Shown here piece after piece: positions 47,814-57,248 of a stretch of DNA of 64,000 nt (position 1 is the stretch's first letter; each line of letters starts with the position of its first letter). Below the pieces are notes generated by a model. That model did no database searches. It saw only the letters and a program-made list of their open reading frames with translations, and had not been told where the DNA came from. The DNA is from an uncultured Bryobacterales bacterium (GTDB lineage: Bacteria; Acidobacteriota; Terriglobia; Bryobacterales; UBA6623). The DNA lies in NCBI GenBank assembly GCA_951813065.1, contig CATOTH010000003.1, forward strand, positions 152,559 to 216,558, given 5' to 3'. The position numbers and the translations under genes are program-made.

Positions 47814-49199
47814 TCAACCCAGAATCTCCTTGACTACTCGCCCATGGACATCCGTCAGACGGAAGTCTCTGCCAGCGTAGCGATACGTCAATTTCGTGTG
47901 GTCCAGACCCAGCTGGTTCAAGATCGTGGCATGCAAGTCGTGAATATGAACCCGGTTCTCGACCGCTACGCCTAATTCGTCCGAGCGGCCGTAACGCATC
48001 CCTCCCTGGATGCCGCCGCCAGCCATCCACATGGTGTAGCCGCGGTTGTTGTGGCGACGCCCATCGCTCTTGTCGTTCTGTTCGACTGTTGAGCGGCCGA
48101 ATTCGCCACCCCAAACGATCAGTGTTTCCTTGAACATGCCACGCCGCTTGAGGTCTTCAATCAAGGCTGCAATTGGCTTGTCGGTGGCCTTGGCATTGTC
48201 TGCCAGGCGCTTGCGCAGGTCGTTGTGGTGATCCCAGCCGCGATGTCCGATTTCGATGAATCGGACCCCTTGCTCGGCCATTCGTCGAGCCAGCAGGCAT
48301 TGCGTGCCGAAGGACCGGGTCGCTTCCTCATTCAATCCGTACATGTCGCGCGTACTTTCCGGTTCCGTGGAAAGGTCGAGCGTCGTCGGCACGGCTCGTT
48401 GCATCCGGAATGCGAGCTCATACGACTGAATGACTCCCTCGACCTGACTGGCGGCCTCGGTGCGATCAACCAACCCCTTGTTCAACTCCTGCACGTAATC
48501 CAACTGCTTGCGCTGCAGGTCGAAACCCATCCGCGGATTGCGGATGTTCTCGATCGGCTCCTGTCCGTCGGTGACGTTGAGTCGTGTCCCCTGATAGGTA
48601 GCGGGCAAGAAGGCGGACCCATACAAGGACGATCCACCCGCCGGGGGAGGGTTGATCGTCACGAATCCGGGCAGGTCCTGGCTCTCCGTTCCCAGGCCGT
48701 AGACGATCCAGGATCCCATCGACGGCCGCACGAACGTGATGCTGCCCGTGTGCGCGAAGATCGAGGCTGGTGCGTGCGCCGGGGTATCAGTGTGCATGCC
48801 GTTCAGCAGGCAAAGGTCGTCAGCATGCTGGCGCAGATTGGGAAAGACCTCCGAGATTGGGATTCCGCTCTCCCCGCTCGGCTTGAACTCGAACACGGAC
48901 GGCAGGATCTTGCCCTTTTGGGTGCCGCTTGTCATCTTGCCTTCGGCAATCTGCCCGGCGTGCTTGAGCAAGTCGGGATTGTAGTCAAACGTGTCGTGTT
49001 GCGTTGGCCCTCCCTGCATGAACAGGAGAATGACCCGCTTCGCTTGCGGGGCAAAATGCGGCTGCTTTGGCCGCAGAGGGTTCTCAAAGTCCTTCGCCCG
49101 CAATGCGTCCAGCGCTGCGAGTCCCGCGAATGCCGTGTAGCCGAAACCCGTGGCCGCTGTCCGCAGGAACCATCTCCGATCCTGAAATGCCTGGTTCAT
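47814..49199 (-). CDS. DUF1501 protein (Tat substrate), cassette C
   Basis: 461 residues; AAGGAGT lies seven bases before ATG 49199. Tat signal DRRWFLRTAATGFGYTAFAG. DUF1501 pattern complete: VILLFMQGGPTQHDTFDYNP, MHTDTPAHAPAS, WIVYGLGTESQ, IVWGGEFGRS, NNRGYTMWMAGGG and C-terminal HTKLTYRYAGRDFRLTDVHG. It follows the cytochrome gene by 24 bp in the same operon. Confidence 0.95.
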   Translation of the reverse strand: MNQAFQDRRWFLRTAATGFGYTAFAGLAALDALRAKDFENPLRPKQPHFAPQAKRVILLFMQGGPTQHDTFDYNPDLLKHAGQIAEGKMTSGTQKGKILPSVFEFKPSGESGIPISEVFPNLRQHADDLCLLNGMHTDTPAHAPASIFAHTGSITFVRPSMGSWIVYGLGTESQDLPGFVTINPPPAGGSSLYGSAFLPATYQGTRLNVTDGQEPIENIRNPRMGFDLQRKQLDYVQELNKGLVDRTEAASQVEGVIQSYELAFRMQRAVPTTLDLSTEPESTRDMYGLNEEATRSFGTQCLLARRMAEQGVRFIEIGHRGWDHHNDLRKRLADNAKATDKPIAALIEDLKRRGMFKETLIVWGGEFGRSTVEQNDKSDGRRHNNRGYTMWMAGGGIQGGMRYGRSDELGVAVENRVHIHDLHATILNQLGLDHTKLTYRYAGRDFRLTDVHGRVVKEILG

Positions 49200-49223
49200 C
49201 GATCGACTCCTTGTTCACTCCGC

Positions 49224-51992
49224 TCAATTGGTGTACCGAAATTCCGCGCTGTTGTAAAGCGCGTGATAGAACTGGGCCCAAGCCCTCTGCTCTACGCTTC
49301 CCGAGGAAGCCAGCACAGCGCCGCGATCCTCGCGTCGTGGCTTGGGCCGCTGCCTTCTGCGCTGAGCACCAAGTTCTCGGAAGTACTTTGCGGCCGTCGT
49401 CCGCTCCTCCCTGTTGGGCTGCCTTTCGAGCAAGTGCTCCAGGATCGCCGTGGCGGCCTCCCTTTCTTTCCTCGTGCTGCCGCGATCGCTTTCCGAGACG
49501 GAGGGGGAGCTAGTGGCGGACTCGAGCGCCTTTTCGTTGTGACTCCTCAAGAAGTCCATCGCCGACTCCATCTCGTTCGCTTCGGGCTCGCGCTTGAGCA
49601 CTCTGGCCAACAAACCCGAAACCCAGGGCGCGGTCACGCCTTGTTCGTTGCCAGGGGAGGGGTCGGACTCGAGGGCCTTCGCCGTTTCGCGAATGTGACG
49701 CAACGCCCTGGCAGATTCCTCTAGCGTTGGATCGCGAGAGAACACCTGACGAAACGCATACCGGATCCTCTCGGGATTTCGCTCGTGGCTGGTGAGCAGC
49801 CGCTCTGCGGCGATTGCGGCCTGGAGTTGCACGAAGTCGTTGTTCATCAAGAAGAGAGCCTGACTCGGTCCTGTCGTGACATCCCGCGAGCCGTGAGTCT
49901 CGCTGGCTTCCGGGAAATCGAAGGCTTCGAATAGCCGGCTCGGGATGTTCCGAATCACAGGCACGTAGACGCTGCGGTAGGATTCCTGGATTTCCCAGGG
50001 CTCCACCTGGCTGTTGCTGGCATTGATGTTTTGACGCCGGTCGAATCCGTTGACTGGAGAGGGTGGAGGGGCCCCAAGCTTCAGTTGGCCGCTCGTCAAC
50101 AACACGGCGTCGCGGAGAGCCTCGACCTCAAGGCGCCGCATGTTCGCCCGCCACAAGAATCTGTTGTCGGGATCAATCTCGTAGTTGGCGCTATCGAAGT
50201 CTGCCGCCAAGCGGTACGTTCGGCTGAGAACGATTTCCCGGATGAGGCTCTTGACCGACCACTCCTGGTTTTGGAACTGGACAGCCAGGTAGTCCAGAAG
50301 TTCTGGATGCGTTGGTTGTCGGCCAGTCTTGCCGAAATTATCCACCGTCGCCACGATTCCACGCCCAAAGAGGTGATGCCAGATCCGATTGGCCATCACC
50401 CGAGCGGTCAAGGGATTGTCGGGCCGCGTCAACCACTGGGCCAGTTGCAGCCGACCGCTCTCGCGGTCGCCAATCTTTGGCAGGGAAGCACCATCGGGAA
50501 AGAGGGCTTGCACGAATCCCCGCGGGACCGGCTTTCCGAGGGTGTGTGGGTCCCCTCCTATGTTGACTCGGAGGGTTGTCGGCTCCGCCTCGATCACCCC
50601 CATGGCGCGATTCTCCGGCAGCGGAAGCTTCGCCAGCTTGCTGGCCAGTTCGCGGCGCTTGTCCCGATCTTTTGCCTTTTCCGCAGCCTTCAATTCTTGG
50701 AGCAAAGCCTCTCGCGTGCTACGAACCTCCGTCGCATCGGCCTTCGAGAATTCTGGAATACCCTCAAGTTCCAGGAACAGCGATTCCTGGAAGTAGGCAG
50801 AGTTGAAAGACGGTCGCCGACGAAGCCCGTTCCGCAATTCGGAGCTGCGGAAGATGCCCGCAAGCGCATAGTAATCGGTGGTGGGAATCGGATCAAACTT
50901 GTGATCGTGACAGCGAGCGCAACCCACGCTGAGCGCCAGGATCGAGCGCGTCGTCGTGTTGATCAACTCATCCGCCACATCCATTTCAAACTGCTTGACG
51001 TCTGGCTCGTTCAGATTATGGGCACCAATGGCCAGGAAGCCAGTTGCGATCTGGTTCTCGATGCGCTCTTCACGGCGTTCGGAGGGCAGAAGATCGCCTG
51101 CAATCTGCTCTCGCAAGAAGCGGTCATACGGTTTGTCCTCATTGAATGCCCGGATCACGTAGTCGCGGTATCTCCAGGCCGTGGGAAAGGGCAGATTCCG
51201 CGCGCGGCCCACTGTATCCCCGTACCGAACCACGTCCAACCAATGTCGGCCCCAGCGTTCGCCAAAGCGGTCCGAATCGAGCAGCCGATCCACGACGGAG
51301 CGGAAGGCGAATTCGCTGTCGTCTCGCAAGAATTCGTCAATCTCCGCAGGGGTCGGGGGCAGGCCCGTAAGATCAAATGTGACCCGCCTAAGCAACTCCT
51401 CGCGGCCTGCTTCGCCGACAGGGTTGAGCCCCTGAGACTCAAGTCCGGCAAGAACGTATTGGTCGATCAGCCCTTCAGGCCAGGCCACATTCTTGATGGG
51501 GGGAGCAGAACCCTTCGGTGGGGCCTGAAACGCCCAATACTCCCTCCCGGCCTCCAAGTCGATCGCGGTGGCCTCCACCTGAACCGTTATCGCCCTGGGA
51601 TCGGGCGCACCCATGTTGATCCATTCGACGAAGTCCTCGACGACCTGCGGCTCCAGCTTGCCCGTCGGCGGCATCTTGAGAGCGCCGTCGTAGCGGAGCA
51701 CAGTAACGATCAGACTGGCTTCGACGTCCTTCGGCACCACGGCATGGCCGCGTTGCCCACCCGTGCGGATGCCGTCCCTGGTATCGAGGCTGAGGCCACC
51801 CATGCGCGTCTTGGCCTCAGCGGAGTGGCAAGCGTAACAATTCGTGGCCAGAACCGGCCGGATCTTCTTCTCGAAGAATTCCAGGTCCTTGGGTGTCAGA
51901 GCCTCCGCAGCATGCCCACCCATCGTGCCAACCAACAGAGTGCCTGCCACGCACGCTAGGGCAGGAACCTTGGCTGCTCGCGATACGGCCAT
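49224..51992 (-). CDS. DUF1549/DUF1553 c-type cytochrome with expanded C-terminal helical tail, cassette C
   Basis: 922 residues from ATG 51992 (signal AVSRAAKVPALACVAGTLLVGTMGGHAAEA split by a charged n-region; the frame is open to GTG 52055). Haem motif CYACH at 52-56, DUF1549 with CARCHDHKFDP, short linker rich in Lys/Glu (about 420-450), then DUF1553 (NPLTARVMANRIWHHLFG, THPELLDYLA). There is no LamG or jelly-roll insert. Near the C-terminus the helical motif that normally occurs once (FRQVFSRDPTLEESARAL) is followed by two degenerate copies. Ends with the family-typical YNSAEFRYTN. Upstream partner of the DUF1501 gene. Confidence 0.92.
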   Translation of the reverse strand: MAVSRAAKVPALACVAGTLLVGTMGGHAAEALTPKDLEFFEKKIRPVLATNCYACHSAEAKTRMGGLSLDTRDGIRTGGQRGHAVVPKDVEASLIVTVLRYDGALKMPPTGKLEPQVVEDFVEWINMGAPDPRAITVQVEATAIDLEAGREYWAFQAPPKGSAPPIKNVAWPEGLIDQYVLAGLESQGLNPVGEAGREELLRRVTFDLTGLPPTPAEIDEFLRDDSEFAFRSVVDRLLDSDRFGERWGRHWLDVVRYGDTVGRARNLPFPTAWRYRDYVIRAFNEDKPYDRFLREQIAGDLLPSERREERIENQIATGFLAIGAHNLNEPDVKQFEMDVADELINTTTRSILALSVGCARCHDHKFDPIPTTDYYALAGIFRSSELRNGLRRRPSFNSAYFQESLFLELEGIPEFSKADATEVRSTREALLQELKAAEKAKDRDKRRELASKLAKLPLPENRAMGVIEAEPTTLRVNIGGDPHTLGKPVPRGFVQALFPDGASLPKIGDRESGRLQLAQWLTRPDNPLTARVMANRIWHHLFGRGIVATVDNFGKTGRQPTHPELLDYLAVQFQNQEWSVKSLIREIVLSRTYRLAADFDSANYEIDPDNRFLWRANMRRLEVEALRDAVLLTSGQLKLGAPPPSPVNGFDRRQNINASNSQVEPWEIQESYRSVYVPVIRNIPSRLFEAFDFPEASETHGSRDVTTGPSQALFLMNNDFVQLQAAIAAERLLTSHERNPERIRYAFRQVFSRDPTLEESARALRHIRETAKALESDPSPGNEQGVTAPWVSGLLARVLKREPEANEMESAMDFLRSHNEKALESATSSPSVSESDRGSTRKEREAATAILEHLLERQPNREERTTAAKYFRELGAQRRRQRPKPRREDRGAVLASSGSVEQRAWAQFYHALYNSAEFRYTN

Positions 51993-52348
51993 TGTCCACA
52001 GCTTGCTAACGAAAGATTGTCTGCGAAAGGTTGAGCAACTCATCTCCCAGTACACTTCTCCTAATACAGCCTACCCCGGCCAGCCGCTGGTTGCCATGTA
52101 GCCCGAGTCAAAAAGAGTGGATTTCCGGGCGATTCGCCCGGGAAAGCAGGACACATGGACTCAGCAAGATGATCAGGGCCGGGTCCGAAGGCTTCACCGG
52201 TCCATAGGAGAGTGCACTACGCAACTGCCGGCGTCGATACCGCCAAGGGGGCCGATGCTGGCGGTTGCGGTCGCCGGCTCCTGGTCCCCTAGGCTGGACG
52301 CAACCGACACCCCGGGGTCGCATTCGATCAACGCAGGAGGCTCCTGCG
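51993..52348. other. Intergenic, 356 bp
   Basis: Leader of cassette C and tail of the azurin-dehydrogenase gene, both on the minus strand. Contains the hairpin at 52122-52145. I see no gene. Confidence 0.45.
52110..52145 (-). terminator. Possible intrinsic terminator after the azurin-dehydrogenase gene
   Basis: TTTCCGGGCG (52122-52131) pairs with CGCCCGGGAAA (52135-52145) across a 3-base loop with one bulged G. On the minus strand it is followed, after 7 bases, by TTTTT (52114-52110). The gap between stem and T-run makes it imperfect. Confidence 0.4.
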
Positions 52349-55300
52349 TCAGGGACTCGGTGCTCTCACTCGCATGATGCCGTTCATGGTCATCCAATGC
52401 CCTGGAAACGTACAGACGTACGGATAGCCGCCCGTCCTGGAGGGAGCCGTGAAGCGCAGTCGGAAATCCTCCCCCTTGTTGAGTAGGGGTGTCGCCCATA
52501 GGACGCTCGGTGTATCCGGGACAAACTGCTTCTCGAAGGCATCCGGCTGGGTCGCCATCGCATCCCCGGCTTCCCCGACCTCCTTCAATGCCCCCGGCTT
52601 GGTCACCAGGAGGTTGTGCGGCATGTCGTCCGGGTTTTCGAACAGAATCTCTACGGGACGTCCCGCAATGACGTTGAAATTGAGCTTGTCGAACCGCAGC
52701 TCCTTGGGCACAGCCACAATTCGGATTCTCTGCACCACCAGCGCCTCGAACGCCTCGCGCGCTTCCTCGGTCTGTTCCGGGGGCAGGAAACCAACCAGTT
52801 CCAGGCCGAACGCTACTGCGGTCTCGAAGGGCCTGCGGCTGCGTTCGGCTTCGGGCACCTCAGAAGTGTGTCGGAGCAGGGGCCTCACCAAGGCAGCGGC
52901 TTCCTGTTCATCCCAGTGATCCTTGGGGATGCCGCCCATCACCGTGACGGCGTCGTTCCAGTGGGCCCCCTCCCTGGCGAATCCTGCAAGCAGCTTGAAG
53001 CTTTCCCCCGGATGCCGGTCCATGTGTGCCAGCGCCCGGATGGCGGCCCGCAGCACGCGGCTAGACTGGCCCGAGTCCCCGCCGGTGCCGACTGCCGTGG
53101 GCGGGTCCAGAAGTAGAGACTGGATCCTCCCGTACAGTGCGTTGCGCTGACCCGCGTTGCGGATCAGCGCGGCCGCTCCCATCAAGTCAGCGAGTGCCCG
53201 TGGACTCCCTGAGGCCAGCGACCACGCCCGGTCGGGGCTGCCGTCCGCCCGCTGCAGGGCGGCGAAGGCCCCCCGCCGAACCGTATCGGTCTCCGCTCGC
53301 AACGCAAGTTGCTCGAGTTGGCCCCTCTTGCTCCGCAACCCATCCGGATCCCAGTCGGCCAGCAGCGTTACGAGCGTGTCCAGGCTCTCGCTCTCCGATG
53401 CCTGCGCTCTCTGGATGGCGGAAATCAGTTCCGAGGTCGGGTCCGTCTCGCTGAGTTCCGCCAGTTTCTGCAGGGCGGATCGGACATCATTGCGTCGGCC
53501 CCGGTCGATCAGGACCTCAAGGACCGGTCTGCTTGGCTTGAATTCAGTCAGTTCCTCGGGCGCGACCTGCTCAATCGCGAAGCGTAAGCCCTCCGGGTTG
53601 TCCTCCGCAAACGGCTCGCCAGAGGAGAGCAGGGGCTTCCAGGCCGGTCCCAACGTGGCCACCGTCTCCGTCAGTGCGTAGTCCAGGTAGTAGTCGGATT
53701 CGTGGCGGCGGGCATCGAGCGCAATCTCGGCCGCCCGAGCGCTCTTCATGAAACTCAGGGCGACTACTGCCTCCAGCCGGACCCGGGGATGATCGTCCCG
53801 AACGAGGCGCTGCAACACGTCCAGCGGACGCTCCAAGCGGTCATGCCAGTACCGCAGCAAGCGCGTCGCAGCTGCCCGCGCTCGATAGTCCGGCGTCGCC
53901 AGGAGCTTCTCCAGCAGGCCTGGTTCGACCACGTCGAGGCTCTGAAATAGCCACAAGCCCTCCAAGAGGTGATGTTCGAAGTTCTCCTCGGTGGCGTCGA
54001 TGCCGGCGACCCATTTGCGCAGTGCCTCCTCGACCTGCCGCGGGTTCCGTTCTCGCAGTTCGCGGCGCACGCGGTAGCGATAGCGGCGCTCCGGGCTCTT
54101 GAGAGATTCCAGCAATTCCTCGATGCCCTGCTCCGTGGTGTCCCTTGGCTCCGTGAGCGGCCGCCCCTTGTAAGTAATGCGCCACACCCGCCCGTGGCTT
54201 GTATCGCGTCGGGGATCCCGCAACGAATACTGCATGTGACCGATCAGCGGGTTGAACCAGTCGACAACGTACAGGGCCCCGTCGGCACCGAACTGCAGCG
54301 CAACCGGCCTGAAGTTGATGTCGGAAGACTGGAGCAACGGCTCGACTTCCTGGGCGGTGAAACCGGATCCGTCGTCGATAATCCGGTGCTGCTTGATACC
54401 GTGAAACCCGATCGTGTTGTTGAGCAGGAAGTTTCCCTGCGCCTCTTCCGGAAACTGGCTGCTATTGACGATTTCGCAGCCCGAGGTGGGCCTCACCTTC
54501 GTGGGCGTGAACTCCCTCATGCGCGGATGCTTGTTGGGATGATCGACGTGGCCTGAGAACGCCGCCGCGAAATAGTTGGCGCCGCCAGAGGCATCGGCGA
54601 TGAAGTTTTGCCCCCACTGGTCAAAACAGTGTCCCCAGGGATTCGCGAAGCGATAGGAAACCAGTACTCCAAGCTTCTCGGTCGTGGGCTCGTATCGGAA
54701 TACGGCCGCATTCTCCACGCGCACCGTCCCCCACGGGGTCTCGACCTGCGAATGGTGAAAGGTACCCTCCTGGAAGTACAGCGCGCCGCCCGGTCCCCAG
54801 GTGAACGAGCTAATCGCGTGATGGCTGTCCTCCGTGCCGAAACCGTGCAGGACCACGTCCCTCGTATCGGCGACGTCATCGCCGTCGGTGTCCTGAAGGA
54901 ACACCAAGTTCGGTTGCTGCGCAACGTAGACGCCGCCGTCCCCGAGTTCGAATCCAGCCGCAAGGTGCAGGCCATCAGCGAAGACGGTGTGCCGATCCGC
55001 CCTGCCATCACGATCTGTGTCTTCAAGGATCACGAGCTTGTCTTCGGGGGGCTTGCCAGGATAGTACTGCGGATAGGTGGGCATCGTGGACACCCAAACG
55101 CGACCCTTGCCGTCAACAGCCATCGCCACGGGGTTCCCGATCGGGAAGTCCTGTTCCGATGCGAAGAGATTGATTTCATAGCCGTCGGCGATGGTGAGAT
55201 GGCTCTGAGCGATGTCCGGATCTTGGGCTTCAAGGTTCATATCCCCGCCCCGGTTGGGCTCGACGGCCGTGACGGTGTCGTTCCCCCCACCGTCGCGCGT

Positions 55301-55408
55301 CGGCTGACGTTGCTGCGTTTGCGCCGATAGCGAAGTGACCGCAGCCAGGGCCAGGATGAGCCCGGACCCCCACAGGTTGCTTGTCCAGAGAGACTGTGTG
55401 TTTGACAT
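52349..55408 (-). CDS. Beta-propeller membrane-bound-dehydrogenase-like protein with HEAT-like region and C-terminal azurin domain
   Basis: 1019 residues from ATG 55408 (GTG 55417 also possible); signal GLILALAAVTSLSA. The first 430 residues are a sorbosone-dehydrogenase-like propeller of the PVC/Acidobacteria type (GYEINLFASEQDFPIGNPVA, VAMAVDGKGRVWV, FLQDTDGDDVADT, GADGALYVVDWFNP). A long HEAT-like helical region runs from about 440 to 860. The C-terminus is a cupredoxin with type 1 copper ligands His931 (MPHN), Cys999, His1004 and Met1008 (CTFPGHWMTM), the azurin arrangement. The c-haem CxxCH normally found at the end of this family is absent. It starts 46 bp after the SGNH-like gene. Confidence 0.92.
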   Translation of the reverse strand: MSNTQSLWTSNLWGSGLILALAAVTSLSAQTQQRQPTRDGGGNDTVTAVEPNRGGDMNLEAQDPDIAQSHLTIADGYEINLFASEQDFPIGNPVAMAVDGKGRVWVSTMPTYPQYYPGKPPEDKLVILEDTDRDGRADRHTVFADGLHLAAGFELGDGGVYVAQQPNLVFLQDTDGDDVADTRDVVLHGFGTEDSHHAISSFTWGPGGALYFQEGTFHHSQVETPWGTVRVENAAVFRYEPTTEKLGVLVSYRFANPWGHCFDQWGQNFIADASGGANYFAAAFSGHVDHPNKHPRMREFTPTKVRPTSGCEIVNSSQFPEEAQGNFLLNNTIGFHGIKQHRIIDDGSGFTAQEVEPLLQSSDINFRPVALQFGADGALYVVDWFNPLIGHMQYSLRDPRRDTSHGRVWRITYKGRPLTEPRDTTEQGIEELLESLKSPERRYRYRVRRELRERNPRQVEEALRKWVAGIDATEENFEHHLLEGLWLFQSLDVVEPGLLEKLLATPDYRARAAATRLLRYWHDRLERPLDVLQRLVRDDHPRVRLEAVVALSFMKSARAAEIALDARRHESDYYLDYALTETVATLGPAWKPLLSSGEPFAEDNPEGLRFAIEQVAPEELTEFKPSRPVLEVLIDRGRRNDVRSALQKLAELSETDPTSELISAIQRAQASESESLDTLVTLLADWDPDGLRSKRGQLEQLALRAETDTVRRGAFAALQRADGSPDRAWSLASGSPRALADLMGAAALIRNAGQRNALYGRIQSLLLDPPTAVGTGGDSGQSSRVLRAAIRALAHMDRHPGESFKLLAGFAREGAHWNDAVTVMGGIPKDHWDEQEAAALVRPLLRHTSEVPEAERSRRPFETAVAFGLELVGFLPPEQTEEAREAFEALVVQRIRIVAVPKELRFDKLNFNVIAGRPVEILFENPDDMPHNLLVTKPGALKEVGEAGDAMATQPDAFEKQFVPDTPSVLWATPLLNKGEDFRLRFTAPSRTGGYPYVCTFPGHWMTMNGIMRVRAPSP

Positions 55409-55454
55409 CAGGATCACCGTATAGGAAGGTCTTTGCCGAAATCGCGGCCTAGCA

Positions 55455-56726
55455 TCACTCTGACACCGCCACCAGTTGGTACGACTGATTCTTCAGGGCC
55501 CTGCTCAGACTCCAGATCTTGCCGTCGAGATCGGCCGCAGAAGCTTCCAGCGCCTTCATTTCGTCTGGGAAGTTGATGACTCCAAAGGGTTCCTTGCGGC
55601 GGCCGTAAATGTACTCACCGTTCACCGCCCGCCAGCGGTAGAAGAACTGCTTCTCCTTCTCGAGAATGGTTTGACGCAAGTCCTCCGCCATCTCGACAGT
55701 TGGGCCGGACTGGATCCGGACGCCATTTGCCCAGTCCGAGGCGTCCCCCGTTGCGGTCGCCTGGCCGTCAATCAGCAAGGAATACCGCCCCGGGCCAAGT
55801 CCTGTCACGGTAACCTGCGGGCGCAGGTCGACCGGAATCGCGCCGGGGGAGCCCGGCGGGGTCGGCAACGGGACTTGGGCCCCGAGCTGGAATCGAAGCG
55901 GCAGTTGTTCCGCTGCTGCGTCAATCCGGAGCGCGTCGTCCCCCTGCGGGAGCAGCCCGAGTGATCGCACCAATATCTGAGCCGTTACCCAATCGCCGTA
56001 CGGCGTGGTGTGAATGCCGTTCCTGGTCAAGCGGGGGGCCGTTCCTGCAAGCCGCATGGTGGGCGTGAATAAATCGGCGAACGGCAGGTTGTGTTTGACG
56101 GCGATCCGCCGCATGGAATCGGTGTAGAGCTTGAGGTTCTCGTTGTGGACGCGGGGATCCGGCAACTTGCCCCCTTGGGGCTCGTGGGCGATCGGGGAAA
56201 CCATGGCAATGCGCGGTGGCCCCTCGCCGTTGAACTTGAACTCGCTCATGCGTTCGAGGAAGTCTTCCCACTCCTGTTCAAAAGCGGGCAGGCCTGCGGG
56301 GCCATCAAATGACTCATTCATCCCGAAGCAAGCGACGATGACGTCCGCTCCGTAATATGCGAGGTGCTCGTCCAGTTCGCCGAAATTCAATGGCCGGGGC
56401 TGGATCGAAAGGGTGTCCCCCGACCATCCCAGATTCCGAAACTTCAACTCGTGGTCGGAATACAGCGCACTGACCAGCGTTTCGAAATACGAGAACATCG
56501 ACATACGCTCGGCAAAAGTGTTGCCGATCACGATGATCGAGTCATTCTTCTCCAGGGCCAGCCGGACAAGATCCGCGGACGCAGGGCGGGCCGACACCAT
56601 TCCCAACAGGCTTGCGAGAACGGCTGCAACCAGAATGGGCGCATGCGCCGAATGATTCAATCGATCGTTCGACGGAGATGGAAGTCGCGAAACCAGGAGG
56701 GCGGTAAACGATGTAGGCAGTCGCAT
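55455..56726 (-). CDS. SGNH/GDSL-hydrolase-like protein with altered catalytic residues
   Basis: 423 residues from ATG 56726; hydrophobic signal ILVAAVLASLLGMVSA after a basic stretch. Block I, where GDS is expected, reads IGNTFAERM (68-70: GNT), so the nucleophile Ser is Thr70. Block III is FGMNES, and block V reads NGIH instead of DxxH. The fold pattern (ELKFRNLGWSGDTL, PIAHEP) is that of the SGNH proteins commonly found beside membrane-bound-dehydrogenase genes in Planctomycetes and Acidobacteriota. It may be a binding protein or use altered chemistry. Same operon as the azurin gene. Confidence 0.85.
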   Translation of the reverse strand: MRLPTSFTALLVSRLPSPSNDRLNHSAHAPILVAAVLASLLGMVSARPASADLVRLALEKNDSIIVIGNTFAERMSMFSYFETLVSALYSDHELKFRNLGWSGDTLSIQPRPLNFGELDEHLAYYGADVIVACFGMNESFDGPAGLPAFEQEWEDFLERMSEFKFNGEGPPRIAMVSPIAHEPQGGKLPDPRVHNENLKLYTDSMRRIAVKHNLPFADLFTPTMRLAGTAPRLTRNGIHTTPYGDWVTAQILVRSLGLLPQGDDALRIDAAAEQLPLRFQLGAQVPLPTPPGSPGAIPVDLRPQVTVTGLGPGRYSLLIDGQATATGDASDWANGVRIQSGPTVEMAEDLRQTILEKEKQFFYRWRAVNGEYIYGRRKEPFGVINFPDEMKALEASAADLDGKIWSLSRALKNQSYQLVAVSE

Positions 56727-57248
56727 TCTCTCAACCAAGCGCCGACGGCCCGAAGGCCGTGGCGATCACTCAACGGCAGGAGCGTCGAGATCTGGTTCCG
56801 GGACCGCTTTGTTCCGAAACAAGCGCACTAGCAAGCGTGCACCACACCCCGGCTCCATGACTAGTCTAGTGCAAGTGGGATTCCGGGTCGACTTGTGCGG
56901 TAGGCCGCCGGCCCCGCCACATCCTGAGCGCGTGACACTTCTGTGGCTTTTCTGATGGCACACCACGGCAACCTGCACCGTATCCCGTTTCAGTGCGATC
57001 TGTCACCCAAGACCCGTCCCATGCTTGTGGCACTGGATCGATTGAAAAGCATGTCCGCGCTTGCTAGACTTCCACTGGGATGCTCTTGAAACCGCCGGTG
57101 GAAGCTCGTCGGAAATGAGCCGGTACGAACGGTGGCTGGGGTCGCGAAATTCGAGGTGATCGGTATCGGCTTGGAAGACAGCCTAGGGCCAATCGCTGCA
57201 ATGCAAGTCCCGCGGTTCGCGGATCGATTCCCCAGGAAAGGCGGCAGC
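56727..57248. other. Intergenic, about 520 bp, divergent
   Basis: Separates the leftward SGNH operon from rightward cassette D. Holds the promoter candidate at 57042-57070; the cassette D frame is open from 57132. The remaining 300 bp show nothing I can name. Confidence 0.45.
57042..57070 (+). promoter_or_regulatory. Candidate sigma70-type promoter for cassette D
   Basis: TTGAAA (57042-57047), 17-bp spacer, TAGACT (57065-57070), about 180 bp before the GTG start of the cytochrome gene. Confidence 0.4.

Noticed and set aside
48225..49724. Plus-strand open frame of 499 codons
   Set aside because: Runs antisense across two adjacent real genes (DUF1501 and cytochrome C), which real genes do not do.
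50031..51959. Long plus-strand open frame (642 codons) opposite cassette C
   Set aside because: It is antisense to a well-supported DUF1549/1553 gene. High GC at third positions keeps the opposite frame open, and no family motifs are seen.
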